A DNA stretch of 64,000 bases from Acorus gramineus (lineage: Eukaryota; Streptophyta; Magnoliopsida; Acorales; Acoraceae). Both the position numbers and the translations under genes were made by a program. Location of the stretch: contig JAUJYN010000024.1 of the NCBI GenBank assembly GCA_030737835.1, forward strand, positions 581,150-645,149. Reading direction: 5' to 3'. Below, one piece after another: positions 43,135-56,105 of this stretch (position 1 is its first letter; every line of letters starts with the position of its first letter). A model generated the notes under the pieces. It was not told the origin of the DNA. It did not search any database and saw only the letters and a program-made list of their open reading frames with translations.

Positions 43135-43335
43135 CAGCCTAGTCAGTCCCAATATCCTATGTCACCTATTGAGGGGTGAGGGTGAGGGTGTAGTGGGTTG
43201 GCGATAGCGACCCACTGGATTTGTGTTGTGATGATTATCAGCTTAGTAAGTCCCAATATCCTATGTCACCTATTGAGGGGTGAGGGTGAGGGTGTAGTGG
43301 GTTGGCGATAGCGACCCACTGGATTTGTATAGTTG
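43135..43335 (+). repeat. Tandem repeat, about 105-bp unit, with G-rich core
   Basis: Two units each carry CAATATCCTATGTCACCTA, GGGGTGAGGGTGAGGGTG and GGTTGGCGATAGCGACCCAC. The repeat lies in the A' LTR second half; other LTRs have one to three units at this place. Confidence 0.8.
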
Positions 43336-44190
43336 TTGCCACTTTGAGGCTTGAATAATGAGATTGTGGTTAATAATATCTGGTGGTTAATATAAATTGT
43401 GATGCATGGGTTGTGCTGTTCACTGAGCGTGTGGCTCACCCCTCGCATAATATTATTTCTCCAGTGTCATCTGAGTCGGATCTGGAGGAGGAGCTCCCCG
43501 AGGGACTTCATCAGTAGCGGAGTAGCGCCACGTCCCGCGAGTATCAGAGGCTATCAGCATCCCTTTTGATTGTATGTATTATATTCCATGCTTGGGCACG
43601 CGTTTGTATTATATTTGGATGTCTTTGTATATATTGGCTCTCACAGGACAGTTGATTATGTATCGAGTCTGTAATATGTTTTTGAATTACAGATTCAGTC
43701 TTTTAGCTTCCGCTATTTGTGTATATATCATGTCAGCCTCTTTGTTGTCTGTGTTGTCATTTTTAGCTGTTGTGTGAGTATGTTATTGAACTCCTGTTTA
43801 GACTGATATCATATATACACTTGCCGCGTCCCGGGGACGGCCGCCCTGGGGCGTGACACGCGGAGCGTTCTTCCAGCGGGTGGCGAGTGCGAGGCTGTCA
43901 GCATTCCTAGAGTCATTTATGCTTTGTAAATCGTGCGTGTGGCACAGGTTGTATTTTCTTTGGTCTAGGCTTGGCTTCCACAGGACATTGATTGTGTATT
44001 CGGGTCTATAATAATGTTTTTGATTTACAGACATTGTATATATTATGCTTCTGCTTTTCAGTCAGTTATCTTTATCTTGCTTTGCCGCCTTGTGTATTGT
44101 TGTTGGTGTCCTTATTGACCTCAGGTATTGATAACTGATATTATATTTATTATTGCCACGTCTCGGGGACGCCTGGGGCGTGACATGGGG

Positions 44191-45968
44191 GTCCTCTATC
44201 CGGACAGCTACAACCTGGGGCGCTTCAACACAGACGATATTGGGAGGAAATACTCCATGTTCGCAAAGCAAACCCAATGGAAAGTCAACTACGCTCGATA
44301 ATCACATATCGATGATATCGAATACTATTGTACTCCCACACGGTTGCATCACTTGGACACAAGGGGTTGCCTCTGCTCTCACACAGAAATAAGCCCAAGG
44401 CACATAATCCAACAGGCGGTTCATACACACGCCTTGCATGGGTAGGCCTAGCTTAATGACATAACTACCGGCTTAACAAAACCGATAAGATAATGAATTC
44501 TCTTGAATTCCAAATGAGTGCATCGCTCAGATGCACGGGGGCGATTACATCGCTAGCGCTCTAACTAATAAGGTACAACCCGACAACGGGTCATACCCAC
44601 ATCTATTTCAGATAGGCCTAATCAGTTTTAACATGCGCTTATATGTCCAGGAGAATTATATCTTAGATATGTACATGAACTACATGCACGATAACCTATC
44701 AAATAATTATAGGGATACTCCCTAACATGGATAAACAATATATATACCATGCATGGGCTAAATAATATGCATACAAGCCTACAAGCATACCTCATACAAG
44801 CATACTATCATTCAAGCATATACCCTAAAATGCGTTGGATATCACCAACTTAAAAGGGAAGGGTCAAGCGCAATCTCGCGCACTTACAGGTGTATGCCAA
44901 TATTCCCAAACAAACCTCAGTAGAGTAGGGAATCTTATCTACTTACTCAGTTCCTGCAAAGAGGGAGGGCGAGAGAGAGGGAAAGTCTCATCCTCTTCGA
45001 AAGCTGGTCATAGCAATGCCCCAATAAGATGGGTGCAACAGCCATACCACGTCCTCAAGTCTTATGACCAGAGAATATGAAGTTTGCACGCGGTTATTAA
45101 CCAAAGTTTAATCATGCTAGATATTACTAACATAGGGAGGTAGTACTATAAATAGAGACTACCTAAGGCATGCATATTCTATACATTCATATTAACACAC
45201 ATCACGCATGCCCATGCACGAAAGACGCATGCAAACATAATAATTCACACATGAATATGATACATATACAATTATATGGTAGAAAAGGGGGGTTCTACAC
45301 AATATACAAGCTATACTAACCTAGCATGCAAATACTTAGCATATTATGGGTTAGACATGACCATACTACTTATCTAATTAAGTAGTATAGTCATGGTGCC
45401 CAACGGATGTGCGACGCACGACTATGTGCATCCAACGCTTCCCGAAGGGTTGGATCAAACCACTCACCGCAACTCGGATCACCGCGCGTCCGGTCTATGA
45501 GATCTGCAAAACACAACCAATGATCCAAAATTAAATATGGAACCTCCTATCACACATATAAGCCTACTTCATGAAGACCCTAACTCCTGATACTTCCATA
45601 TTATCACACAAGACACATGCAAACAACTCCTTGACACACAACCGAGCAAAACTGCCAAACCTGCTGCAACCAGCCCTACTAATTGATCTCCACAGCACCC
45701 AATACACTTCCACATATTATGCAATAAATCATGCACATTATCTGATATGCTGGGATCATAATCCATGAAGGCATTAGAACCTAATTTTGCCTCTACAAGC
45801 CCGAAATAAATTATTTCCAGAAGCAGGTCAATTCCTACGTGAATCTGGACAGGCCATGAAAAACAGGTTCTAACTTACACCACAGATATCATAATGACCC
45901 CCAAATTTTATATATAACAACTGGACACATAGATGATCATATCATATGAAGACATAATTCTAAAAATG
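44191..45968 (-). other. Middle segment of the level 1 B LTR
   Basis: Non-coding B LTR sequence between two nested insertions. It holds the acceptor/donor pair around a 36-nt block at 45468-45503 (minus strand: CTCAC-rich acceptor side ending in TTGCAG, then GTGAGTGG). No ORF beyond chance. Confidence 0.7.
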
Positions 45969-48900
45969 TGTTATATATGTGTCACTTTTTAGCCTTCTGG
46001 TAACCATTGGGACATTTTGACAGTTTTTCAGTTTTTTTCATTTTTCGATCGGAACCGCTAAAATATTGGACTGTTAGCTATCGTCCTGTGTTTGAGGACT
46101 CCGATTGAAAATCTAACTGCATATTATATGTCCTGGTGCCATTCCAAGCCACTCACGAAAGTTTCATCGAATTCTGGTACGTTTCAGAATTTCACAGTTC
46201 TGAAGCGTATCCGGGTTTTGACCAAGCGAGAAGTCATTGGGAGACTTGACTTGGTCAAAGTTGACCTTTGACTTGGTCAAATGAATTTGGATTTTTGTGT
46301 GGTTGGTTTGACTAGGGTCAAACCACACTTAAACCTAATCTAATCTAGCCTAAACCTAAATAATTAGCCCTAAGTGAGTGGGGTGAGTGTGTGTGGTGTG
46401 GGTTTGAGTATAAAGAAATCCCACGACTACATCCCCCCCCACTATTCATCATCTTCTACAAAATTTCTCTCTCTCCCTCTCTTTAATCCCGCCATATGAC
46501 CTAGTTCTAGAGGTGGAAACCAAAAACCCTAAGAAGAGAAAAGATAGGTGAGCTCCCGATCTATCTTCCGGTGGTCTCGGATTCGAGTTCCCACATGTGT
46601 GACCCCTTTTCATACCCTCTTTTATCCTCTGTTTCAGCCCCTTTTTGGCTGAGTTGGAGATCTCGGTGGTGGTAGTCTTGGAGGCGGTGTTTCGGTGCGC
46701 GAAGAGCACCCGTTCTTCCTCTCCTAGGGTAAGCTTCCTTTCCTTCCTTTTCTTGTTTAGATGCATGTTAGGAGGTGTTTTGGGGTGTGGATGGATGTTA
46801 GTGGCTGTTGGTGGCGGTTGGTGGTTGTTGGTGGCCATTGGTGGCCGTCGGGGAGGTGGCAGGGTTGTCTCAGGTAGGTTGGCAGCGCAGGTAGGCGGGC
46901 TGGCAGGCAGGGCGGGCAGAGCAGGCTGGCAGGGCACGCACGAGTGCGGGCGTGCGTGCGCGCGGGTGGAGCAGGAGTGTGCAGGTGCTGCGTGCTGGGC
47001 GCCGCGGGGGGGCGTGCCCGCGGGGCGCTGCGCAGAGGCACAGTGCGTGCCGTGCGCGAGGGGCCGCGCGGGGGCGTGCGTGCGGAGCGCTGCGCAGATG
47101 CGCAGTGTGTGCTGTGCGCGCGCGGTGAGGCGAGCAGGTGGTGCGCGCGGGGTGCGCGCGGGGTGCTGCGCTGGGGCGCAGGGCGTGCGGGTGTGCGTGC
47201 GAGTTGCTGCGCTGGGGAGCAGTGAGCGCGCGGTGCACCCGGGGGGGGGGGGTGTGTCACGCCCCAGGGCGGCCGTCCCCGGGACGCGGCAAGTGTATAT
47301 AAAATATCAGAATCTACACATGAGGTCAATAATATATCATACACAAACAACCAGAATGACACACAGACAACAAAGAGGCTGACATGATATATACACCAAA
47401 TGCGGAAGCAAAGACTGAATCTGTAAATAAACATACTACAGACTCGATACTCAATCATCTGTCCTGTGAGAGCCAATATACACAAATACAACTGAATATA
47501 TACAAACGCGTGCCAAGCACGGAAATAAAATACACACAGTCAAGAAGGGATGCTGATAACCTCTGGTACTCGCGGAAACGTGGCGCTGCTCCGCTACTGA
47601 AGGAATCCCTCGGAAAGCTCCAACTGCTGCTCCGGCTCCAGCTCAGGCTCAGTGGCAACTGGGGAAAAATATGCGAGGGGTGAGCCACACGCTCAGTGAA
47701 CGGCACAACCCATGCATCACAGACAATATTGACCACAATTCAATTATTTATCCAACCTCTAAGTGGCATAACAACATAATCTAGTGGTTCGTACATCGCC
47801 GAACCACCACACCCTCACCCTCACCCATCAATGGGTGACATAGGCTATTGGGACTGATAATCACCCATCCACAATCCAGTGGGTCGCTCATCGCCAACCC
47901 ACTTCACCCTCACCATCACCCTACCACGGGTGACATAGGATTTTGGGACTGACTAGGCTGTTGGTCACCCTTGGTCCACCGATAGTCTCTCCTCCACTCC
48001 GTAGGCCGCTTGGCTTTCACCCACAACTTCAGCCCAGTCCGAAAACCAAATCAGGAGGCGCCTACTGATGGGAACCCTTGGAAGGGACGGCCTTTCTAAC
48101 GCTGGGGCAGCCTCTACCGGATCCAACGAAGGGAAACAGAACAGCCTATCCATACGCATATGATCCACTCGGATCCGCCGACAACACATCTCTACAACTC
48201 TAATGCCCTGAATTCCTCAGAATTCCTCCAAGGCGCATAACCAATATGCGGGGAACATACACAATAATTAGCAAGGGTGGAATATCATTGGGGGAAAGAA
48301 ACTTGGGAGGGCAGCGTGAGTTCCCGATATAGGACACCCCGACAACCAAACAAGGAACACAGAGTACCCTAGCTCGGGTCTCACCGCTGTCCTCGCGAGG
48401 CCCCTCCCCTATAATATTCACTAAATATGCTAATAATCATATAATTTGGTATTACATTTCTTATAATACTATTGGGATAAGAATCCTTGGGAGGGCAGTG
48501 TGAGTTCCCAATACAGGACACCCCAACAACCAAACAAGGAACACGGAGTGCCCTAACCCGGGTCTCAGTGTTGACCTCGCAAGGCTCCTCCCTATAATAT
48601 CATCTAAGGCATGCAGTTTATCATACACTAGCAATTAATTTAATAAATAAACTAGTAGGACACATGCATAGGCCAAGGCTTCCTAGCATGAGAACAGGGG
48701 GACATGCTGCATGGCTCATACACATGTCCTAAGGGTGCAAGTCCCTAACATGCAAAGTCTAGGGTAGCATGCATTCTACATTTAAATCATGCTCGCATGG
48801 AATACACATTACAACAGGTTAATATAAATCCATGGTGCCCCAGGAGAGGTCGGTATATGCCCAAATGCGTATAACGCCTCTCTACTGGGTTGGATTGTCC

Positions 48901-49086
48901 CACTCATCGAAGATCGGGTCGTCGCGCGACCGCCCGTCAAGATATGCAAGACAGACATTTATACGGTGAGTTAAATACACAAATACATCAAAATACTCAC
49001 AAAATACTCCAAAAGAACCCAACACTCGGGCAAACGTACATACGGCCCGTACGCACGTTAGCCCGAGCACTCCGACTCACTCCCGC

Positions 49087-52000
49087 TGTCACGCCCCAGG
49101 GCGGCCAACCCCGGGACGCTGCAGATGTATATATCATATCAGAAACCTACACAGGAGGTCAAATATATATACTCTAATCCACAAATAAAATGACAACACA
49201 GATCAAACAGGGCTGACATAATATATACACAATGTAGCGGAAGCTAAAACTGAGTCTGTAACAAAAACATATTACAGACTCGATACACAATCATACGTCC
49301 TGTGAGAGCCAATATACATGGAAACAACTGAACATATACAAACACGTGCCAAGCACGGAAATCAAATACATACAGTCAAGAAGGGATGCTGATAACCTCT
49401 GGCACTCGCGGAACGTGGCGCTGCTCCGCTACTGAAGAAATCCCTCGGAAAGCTCCAACTGCTGCTCCGGCTCTAGCTCAGGCTCAGTGACCACTGGGGA
49501 AAAACATGTGCGAGGGGTGAGCCACACGCTCAGTGAACAGCACAACCCACGCATAACAGACAATATTTACCAATATTCCATTATTTTATCCAGCCATCAA
49601 TACATAACAACATAATCCAGTGGTTCGTACTTCGCCGAACCACCACACCCTCACCCTCACCCATCCATGGGTGACATAGGCTATTGGGACTAATAATCAT
49701 CTATTCACAAATCCAGTAGGTCGCTCATCGCCAACCCACTACACCCTCACCCTCACCCTACCACGGGTGACATAGGATTTTGGGACTGACTAGGCTGTTG
49801 GTCACCCTTGGTCCACCGATAGTCTCTCCCTCCACTCCGTAGGCCGCCTGGTCTACTCCCACATTCAGCACAGTCCGAAACCAATCAGGAGGTGCCTACT
49901 AATGGGAGCCCTCTGTTAGGAAGGCCCTGTCTAACGCTGGGGGTAGCCTCTACCGAATCCAACGCAGGGAACAGAACAGCCTATCCATACGCATATGATC
50001 CACTCGGATCCGCCAACTACATATCATTACAACTCAAATGTCATGAATTCCTCTGAATTCAACCAGGTGCATCATCAAGATGCGGGAACATGTACAAAAA
50101 TCAGTAAGGCTGGAATATCATTGGGGGAAAGAAACTCGGAAGGGCGGCGTGAGTTCCCGTTATAGGATACCCCGACAACCAAACAAGGAACACGGAGTAC
50201 CCTAACCCGGGTCTCACCGCTGTCCTTGCAAGGCCCCTCCCCTATAATATCTACCAACTATACTAATAATTATACCAATCATACAATCATTACATATAAT
50301 ATTATTGGGACTAGAACCTTGGGAGGGCAGCCCGAGGTCCCGATACAGGACATCCCGACAACCAAACAAGGAACACGGAGTACCCTAACACGGGTCTCAG
50401 CGTTGACCTCGCAAGGCTCCTCCCTATAATATTATCCAAAGGCATGCGATCTAACAGATACCAGCATTCAATTTAATAAATAAACTAGTAGACGCATGCA
50501 TAGGCCGGGGTTTCCTAGCATGAAAACCAGGGGACATGCTGCATGGCTCATACGCATATCCTAAGGTGTAAGTCCCTAACATGCAAGGACTAGGGTAGCA
50601 TGCATTCTACACATCATTCACACAAGCATGGATTACATATTATTTGCAGGTAATATTTATCCATGTCGCCCCAGGAGAGGTCGGTATACGCCTAAGTGCG
50701 TATAACACCTCTCTACTGGGTTGGATTGTCCCACTCACCAGAATCGGGGTCGTCGCGCGACCGCCCGTCGAGATCTGCAAGTTAGGGTATTATTTGGTAA
50801 GTATAAATCCACAAATATTATTAAATACTCAAATAAATACCCAAAACCCACAACAAACACCTAACACTCGGGCAAACGTGCACGCGACCCGCACGCACGT
50901 TAGCCCGAGCACTCCGGCAACTACCCGCACGGCCGGCACCATCCGCACGGCCACCCGACCGCCCGGACGCGCCGCCGCGCCTCAGCCCGCGCACTCCGCG
51001 CACCGCCCGGGGCTCCGCGCGTCCGCCGAGCCCAGCCGCGGCAGTCCGCACGCGCCCCGCACGCCGTGCGCACGCTCCTCGCCCCGCGCGCGCCCCGCGG
51101 GCACCTCCGCCGCTCCGCCGCGCCCCGCGCACGCCTCGCGCACAGCTCCTCGCCCCGCGCCTCCTCCGCGCGCGCCCCAGCACCCGAGCGCTCCGCTCAG
51201 CACCTCCGCCAGCACCTCCGCGCGCACCTCGCGCGTCCAGCACCTCCGCCAGCACCTCCGCGCGCACCTCGCGCGTCCAGCACCTCGGCCAGCACCTCCG
51301 CGCGCGCCTAGACCAGCGCCCAGACCAGCTCGCCATCAGCCCCTCGCGCACAGCACCTCCCGAGCAGCTCGCACGCCTCGCACCGCCGCGACCAGCTCCC
51401 CCGAGCGCACGCCCGCGCGCACGCTCGCGCGTACGCACGCGCGCACGCCCAGCCGGCTCCTGCTCGCTGCCTGTGCAGCCTGAGGCCCCCAGCCCATCCA
51501 GCGCGCCCAGCACGATCAGCCCCACGCACCAGACCCGCGCACACTCCGCGCACACGCCGCGCGCACGCACACCCGCGCACGCACGCGCGCATGCCCGCGC
51601 GCGCCCGGCCTGCGCGCTGCCTGGCCGCTGCCGCTGCTCCCTGCTGCCCGGGACAATCCCCCAGCCTGCCGAGCGCCTCCAACCACCCCTCCCACTGCCC
51701 CGACCACCTCCAACCACCTCCGACCACCCTCCGACGACCCCCACTGCCACCAACCACTCCCCAAACACAAAACCCCCCCTAGCATTCATCTAGACAAGAA
51801 AAAAGAGGGAAAGGAGGCTTACCGAGGGGAGGAAGAGGCGTCCGGTGGATCTCCACGCGCCGAAACCCTTCCCACAAGCCTTCTCACGCCCCGATCTATC
51901 ACGGCCCTCGATTTGGCTCGAAACAGAGGAGAGAGAGGGGAGGTCGGGGAGGCTAGGATCGTCGGAATTCGAATTTGAAGACACCAGAGCGTAGATCGGG

Positions 52001-52408
52001 ACCCGATCTACACTTCCCGTGCTTTAGGTTTTCGATTTTGAGGGGTGGAGGGGGTCAAACGGAAGAAAAACGGAGGAGAGGAGAGAGAGGGATCAAGGTC
52101 GGGGATGATGAATAGTGCCACTCGATTTTAAATTCCCTTTTAAGTAGAGCGCGACTTAAAAACCCGGATACGCCCTAGAACTGCGAAATTTTTGCAAACG
52201 ATGCCAGAATCGATGAAATTTTCGTGGGAGGTCTAAAATGGCGCCAGGACACCAAATATGCAGTCAGATTTCCAATCGGAGTCCTCTAGCTCAGACGATA
52301 GCTAACAGTCTGAAATTATGCGGTTCCGACCAAAAACCCTAAAAATTTTTAAAACTGCCAGGACGCTCTAACGATTACCAGCAGGCTAAAAGTGACACAA
52401 ATATAACA
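49087..52408 (-). mobile_element. Level 4: solo A LTR (TSD CCCGC)
   Basis: 3322 bp, TGTCACGCCCCAGGGCGGCC...GACACAAATATAACA, with CCCGC at 49082-49086 and 52409-52413. It inserted in the GC-rich body of the surrounding A LTR. Its TATA region has decayed to TTTTAAG and it contains a 40-bp minisatellite at 51198-51311. Solo. Confidence 0.94.
51198..51311 (-). repeat. 40-bp minisatellite, 2.8 copies
   Basis: Unit CAGCACCTCCGCCAGCACCT followed by CCGCGCGCACCTCGCGCGTC, repeated from 51198, 51238 and 51278 (last unit partial). It is found only in this LTR copy, so it is a local expansion in the GC-rich body. Confidence 0.85.
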
Positions 52409-54343
52409 CCCGCACTCCCGGCAACCACCCGCACGGCCACCCGCCCTCGGATAAGCCGCCGCGCCTCAGCCCGCGCGCCCAGGCGCACCGCCGGCCCCTG
52501 CCCGCGCGCTTGGACCCGCAGCCGCACCACCCGGGGCACCGCGCGCCCAGCCGCAGCAGCCCGCGCGCACCCCGCACCGGCCCCGCGCTGACTCGCGAGC
52601 ACACCGCACGCCCCGCGCGCCCAGCGCCTTGCCCCGCGCGCCCCGCGCGCACCACCAGCTCCGCTCCGCGCGCACCCCGCGCGCACCACCCGCTCGCACC
52701 CACTGCTCTCCTCACCAAGCGCACGCCAGTGCCTCTGCCCAGCGCCCCGCGCGCATGCACCTCTGCGGTGCCCAGCGCCCCTGCGCCCGGCGCTCAACAC
52801 CCTCACCCAGCACCCGGTATCCGCGACCAGCTCCCAGCGCTAAGCGCCCAGCACCCGGGACCCTCACCCAGCGCCCACGCGCACGCCCGCGCAACACGCG
52901 CCCAGCGCGCCTGCCAACCTGCCCGCGCTGCCTGCCTGCGCGCGTCGCCGAGTGGCCCGAGCACCGTTCGCCTGCACGCCTGGGCACTGCCCGCCTGATG
53001 CCCGAGCGCCCCCTGCCAGCTGCCCGAGCATGGCCTGCCCAGCCGGCCTGCCCTGCTGGCACAACCCTCAGCCATCCTACTCCGCACGCCTCCCCCTGCA
53101 CCCCCCGAGCGCACGCCCGCGCACGCACCCGCGCGCACGTGCTCGCGCGCCCGACAAACTGGTGCACCTGCTCCCAGCCTACCCGAGCTAGTCTTCCCTG
53201 CGTGCCCAGCACGCCCAGCACCCAGCACGCCCAGCGCCAACCCGAGCGCACGCCCGCGCGCACGCGCGCGCAAGCACGCGCGCGTCCCGCCGCTGCTCAC
53301 CAGCTGCGCCTGCCTGTGCTGGCGGGACTACCAGCCCACATGCCCGAGCTCCTCTACCACCCATCTCCGGCCACCAATGGCCTCCGACCACCACCCCACA
53401 GCCCTCCGACGGCCACCCACCGCCGCCGACCACCACCCAACCTCATTTCCACTCTCCTAACATACATCTAAGCATAAAAAGAGAAGAAAGAGGGCTTACC
53501 AAGGGGAGGAAGGGAAGTCCGGTTGCTCTCCGCGCACCGAAACCTCTCCCAAAAGGTTTCCAACGCCCGGATCTACTCCCACCTCCCAAATGGTTCAAAT
53601 CAGGGAAGAAGAGAGGGGGGATGGAGGGGCAAAACTCGCCGGAATTCGAATTTGAAAGCACCGGGGTGTAGATCGGGACCCGATCTACACTTCCTATGCT
53701 TTAGGTTTTTGGGTTTGAGGGGTCTAAGGGCTTCGAATGGGAGAAAAAGAGAGAGGGGAGAGAGAATATCCAAGTGGTAGGGATGATGAATAGTACATTT
53801 CTAATTTTAGATTCCATTTATATAGCGAGTCACTTAAAATACCCGGATACGCCCCGAAACTGTGAAATTTTGGAAACGTTACCGGAATTCGATGAAATTT
53901 TTGTGAGAGGCCTAAAATGGCACCAGGACACCAAATATGCAGTTAGATTTCCAATCGGAGTCCTCTAACTCAGGACAATAGCTAACAGTCCAAAAATTAG
54001 CGATTCCGATCGAAAACCGAAAAAAATGAAAAACTGCCAGAACGCTCCAACGGTTACCAGCAGGTTAAAAGTGACACATATATAACAGGGGGGGCTCGGC
54101 AGCGTGTCCGGGCATGCGGGCAGGGGCTCGGCAGTGCGTCTGGGCACGCGGGCTGGGGCGCGGCTGTGCGCCTGGGTCGGGTGGCCGTGCGTACGGCTGC
54201 CCGGGGGTTCGGGAGTGAGTCGGGGTGCTCGGACTCGCGTGCGTACAGGCCGTATGTACGCTTGTCCGAGTGTTGGGTATTTTAGTGTATTTTTGTATAT
54301 ATTTGTGTATTTTACTCACCGAGTTGATTACCCTGTCTTGCAG

Positions 54344-54379
54344 ATCTTGACGGACGGTCGCGCGACGACCCGGTTATTG
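54344..54379 (+). other. 36-nt candidate microexon, A' copy
   Basis: Lies between CCCTGTCTTGCAG and GTGAGTGGG and keeps the palindrome GTCGCGCGAC (54357-54366). Confidence 0.5.
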
Positions 54380-55160
54380 GTGAGTGGGACAACCCAACCC
54401 AGTAGGGAGGCGCTATATGCACTTGGGCGTGTACCGTCCTCCCCTGGGGCACCGTAGTTTAATATTAACCTGTTTAATATGTAATCTATGCAAGCATGAT
54501 TAATATGTAGTATGCATGCTACCATAGACCGTGTATGTTAGGGACTTGCACCCTTAGGATATGTGTAAGAGCCATGCATCCTGTCACCATGTTCTCATGC
54601 TAGGAAGCCTCGACATATGCATGTGTCCTACTAGTTTAATTTATTAAATTAAATGCGAACTTATGGTATTTTAGCATGCCTTAGGGAATATTAAGGGGCC
54701 TTGCGAGGTCAGCATTGAGACCCGGACTAGGGTACTCCGTGTTCCTTGTTTGGTTATCGGGATATCCTATGTCGGGACCTCATGGTGCCCTCCCAAGGTT
54801 TCTTTTCCCGATAATGTTATAATATATGATTCCCCGCATCTTAGTTATGCGCCCTGGAGGAATTCTGAAGAATTCATGACATTAGAGTTGATGAGAGGTG
54901 TTGCCGACGGATCCGAGTGGATCGTATGCGTATGGATAGGCTGTTTTTGTTCCCTTCGTTAGATCCGTAAAGAGACTGCCCCAGTGTTAGAAAGGCCATC
55001 CCGTGAGAGGGCTCCCATCAGTAGGTACCTCCTGATTTGGATTCAGACTATGCTGAAGTGTGGGAGTAGGCCAAGCGGCTACGGAGTGGAGGAGAGACTA
55101 TCGGTGGACCAAGGGTGATTAACAGCCTAGTCAGTCCCAATATCCTATGTCACCTATTGA

Positions 55161-55184
55161 GGGGTGAGGGTGAGGGTGAGGGTG
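55161..55184 (+). repeat. GGGTGA array (G-quadruplex candidate)
   Basis: GGGGTGAGGGTGAGGGTGAG with further G-runs close behind. Same LTR position as the arrays at 7691, 35215, 43178 and (minus) 9676, 27713, 37050, 47815, 49645 and 63021. Confidence 0.75.
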
Positions 55185-55950
55185 TGGTGGGTCGGCGATG
55201 TAGCGACCCACTGGATTGTGTAGTTCCTGCCACTTTGAGGCTTTTATTGGTTAATATGATTTGTGATGCATGGGTTGTGCTATTCACTGAGCGTGTGGCT
55301 CACCCCTCGCTTATATTTTTCTCCAGTACTATCTGAGTTGGATCTGGAGGAGGAGCTCCCCGAGAGATTTCATCAGTAGCGGAGCAGCGCCACGTCCCGC
55401 GAGTGTTAGAGGCCATCAATATTTTTTCTTTTGATCGTATGTATATATTTCCGTGCTTGGGCACTGTTTGTATATTATTTGGATGTATGTGTGTATATTG
55501 GCTCTCATAGGACAGTTGATTATGTATCGAGTCTGTAGTATGTTTTTGAATTACTGACTCAGTCTTTTAGCTTCCGCTATCTGTGTATATATCATGTCAG
55601 CCTTGCTTTCGTCTATGTTGTCATTTTAGTTGTTGTTTAGAGTATTTTATTGATCTCCTGTATAGACTGTTGATATCATATATACACTTGCCACATCCCG
55701 AGGACGGCCGCCCTGGGGCGTGACAAAATGTGCCTCTCAATACTTGATTCACTGAGATCTTTAAAATACAGAGTGCTGCCTTACCAAAACAAGGGGAGGG
55801 AAATGGGGAGATGCGGGGTTCTCGACACACCCACAACCACCTCAACCACCACCACCACCTCAACCACCTCATCAGCATCTCCTCAAGCCCTTCATGACAG
55901 AAAACAGGGTTGTAAAGGGGGCATGAGAAGGGGATAGAGAGAAGAGAAAC

Positions 55951-55974
55951 AACAACAACAACAACAACAACACA
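55951..55974. repeat. (AAC)n microsatellite
   Basis: Eight or so AAC units in the leader region of the level 1 B LTR. Confidence 0.85.
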
Positions 55975-56097
55975 TACTCACCCTTTCTCACTCTTTCTTG
56001 TGCTTCTTCTTCATCTTTTCCTCCATTAACAACACACAAAAAAAAACAGAGAGGGAGAGGGAGACGAGAGAGTGAGAGATTTCCACACAAAGGGGGC

Positions 56098-56105
56098 TTT
56101 AAATA
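56098..56105 (-). promoter_or_regulatory. TATA box of level 1 B LTR
   Basis: TATTTAAA on the minus strand, upstream of a CT-rich leader (minus sense), about 550 bp from the LTR start. Confidence 0.5.

Larger units (their letters stand above)
19132..43858 (+). mobile_element. Level 3: solo A' LTR without target duplication
   Basis: Starts TGTTATATATGTGTCACTTTTAACC and ends GGACGGCCGCCCTGGGGCGTGACA. Its own parts are 19132-20823 and 42433-43858, about 3.1 kb. It contains a TATA box (19542-19549), donor CCTAGG|GTAAGC after 19876, a GC-rich body at 20040-20640, acceptor ending 20729 and a 36-nt block at 20730-20765. The flanks are TTATG and CGCGG, so no 5-bp repeat is seen, unlike nearly all the other LTRs in this window. 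Confidence 0.85.
15725..44185 (+). mobile_element. Level 2: solo B LTR (TSD TGGGR)
   Basis: Starts TGTTGTGCCTGTGTCATTTGG and ends GCCTGGGGCGTGACA. Flanks are TGGGA (15720-15724) and TGGGG (44186-44190), one mismatch; removing the insert restores the B sequence AGGTGGGGGTCCTCTATC seen in a diverged form at 15541. Its own sequence is 15725-19131 plus 43859-44185, about 3.7 kb. It has donor CCAAG|GTGAGC after 16538, a GC-rich body at 16660-17225, an acceptor ending 17309 and the TTTCTTTTCAG acceptor at 19082. In this copy the second donor has decayed to GTGTGTGG. Solo LTR, no coding content. Confidence 0.9.
47255..54087 (-). mobile_element. Level 3: solo A LTR inserted at a poly-G site
   Basis: TGTCACGCCCCAGGGCGG...GACACATATATAACA. 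The target is a G run (CACCCGGGGGGCTCGG in the relative at 20470). G runs on both sides are consistent with a GGGGG duplication, with two extra bases TG on the left. Own sequence 47255-49086 and 52414-54087, about 3.5 kb. TATA-like TATATAAATG at 53815-53824 (minus). Confidence 0.9.
45969..55725 (+). mobile_element. Level 2: solo A' LTR (TSD AAATG)
   Basis: TGTTATATATGTGTCAC...GCCCTGGGGCGTGACA with AAATG at 45964-45968 and 55726-55730. Own sequence 45969-47252 and 54088-55725, about 2.9 kb. Donor CCTAGG|GTAAGC near 46735, acceptor ending 54343, 36-nt block 54344-54379, second acceptor TTTCTCCAG near 55326. Interrupted inside the GC-rich body at a run of G. No internal region, so solo. Confidence 0.93.
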
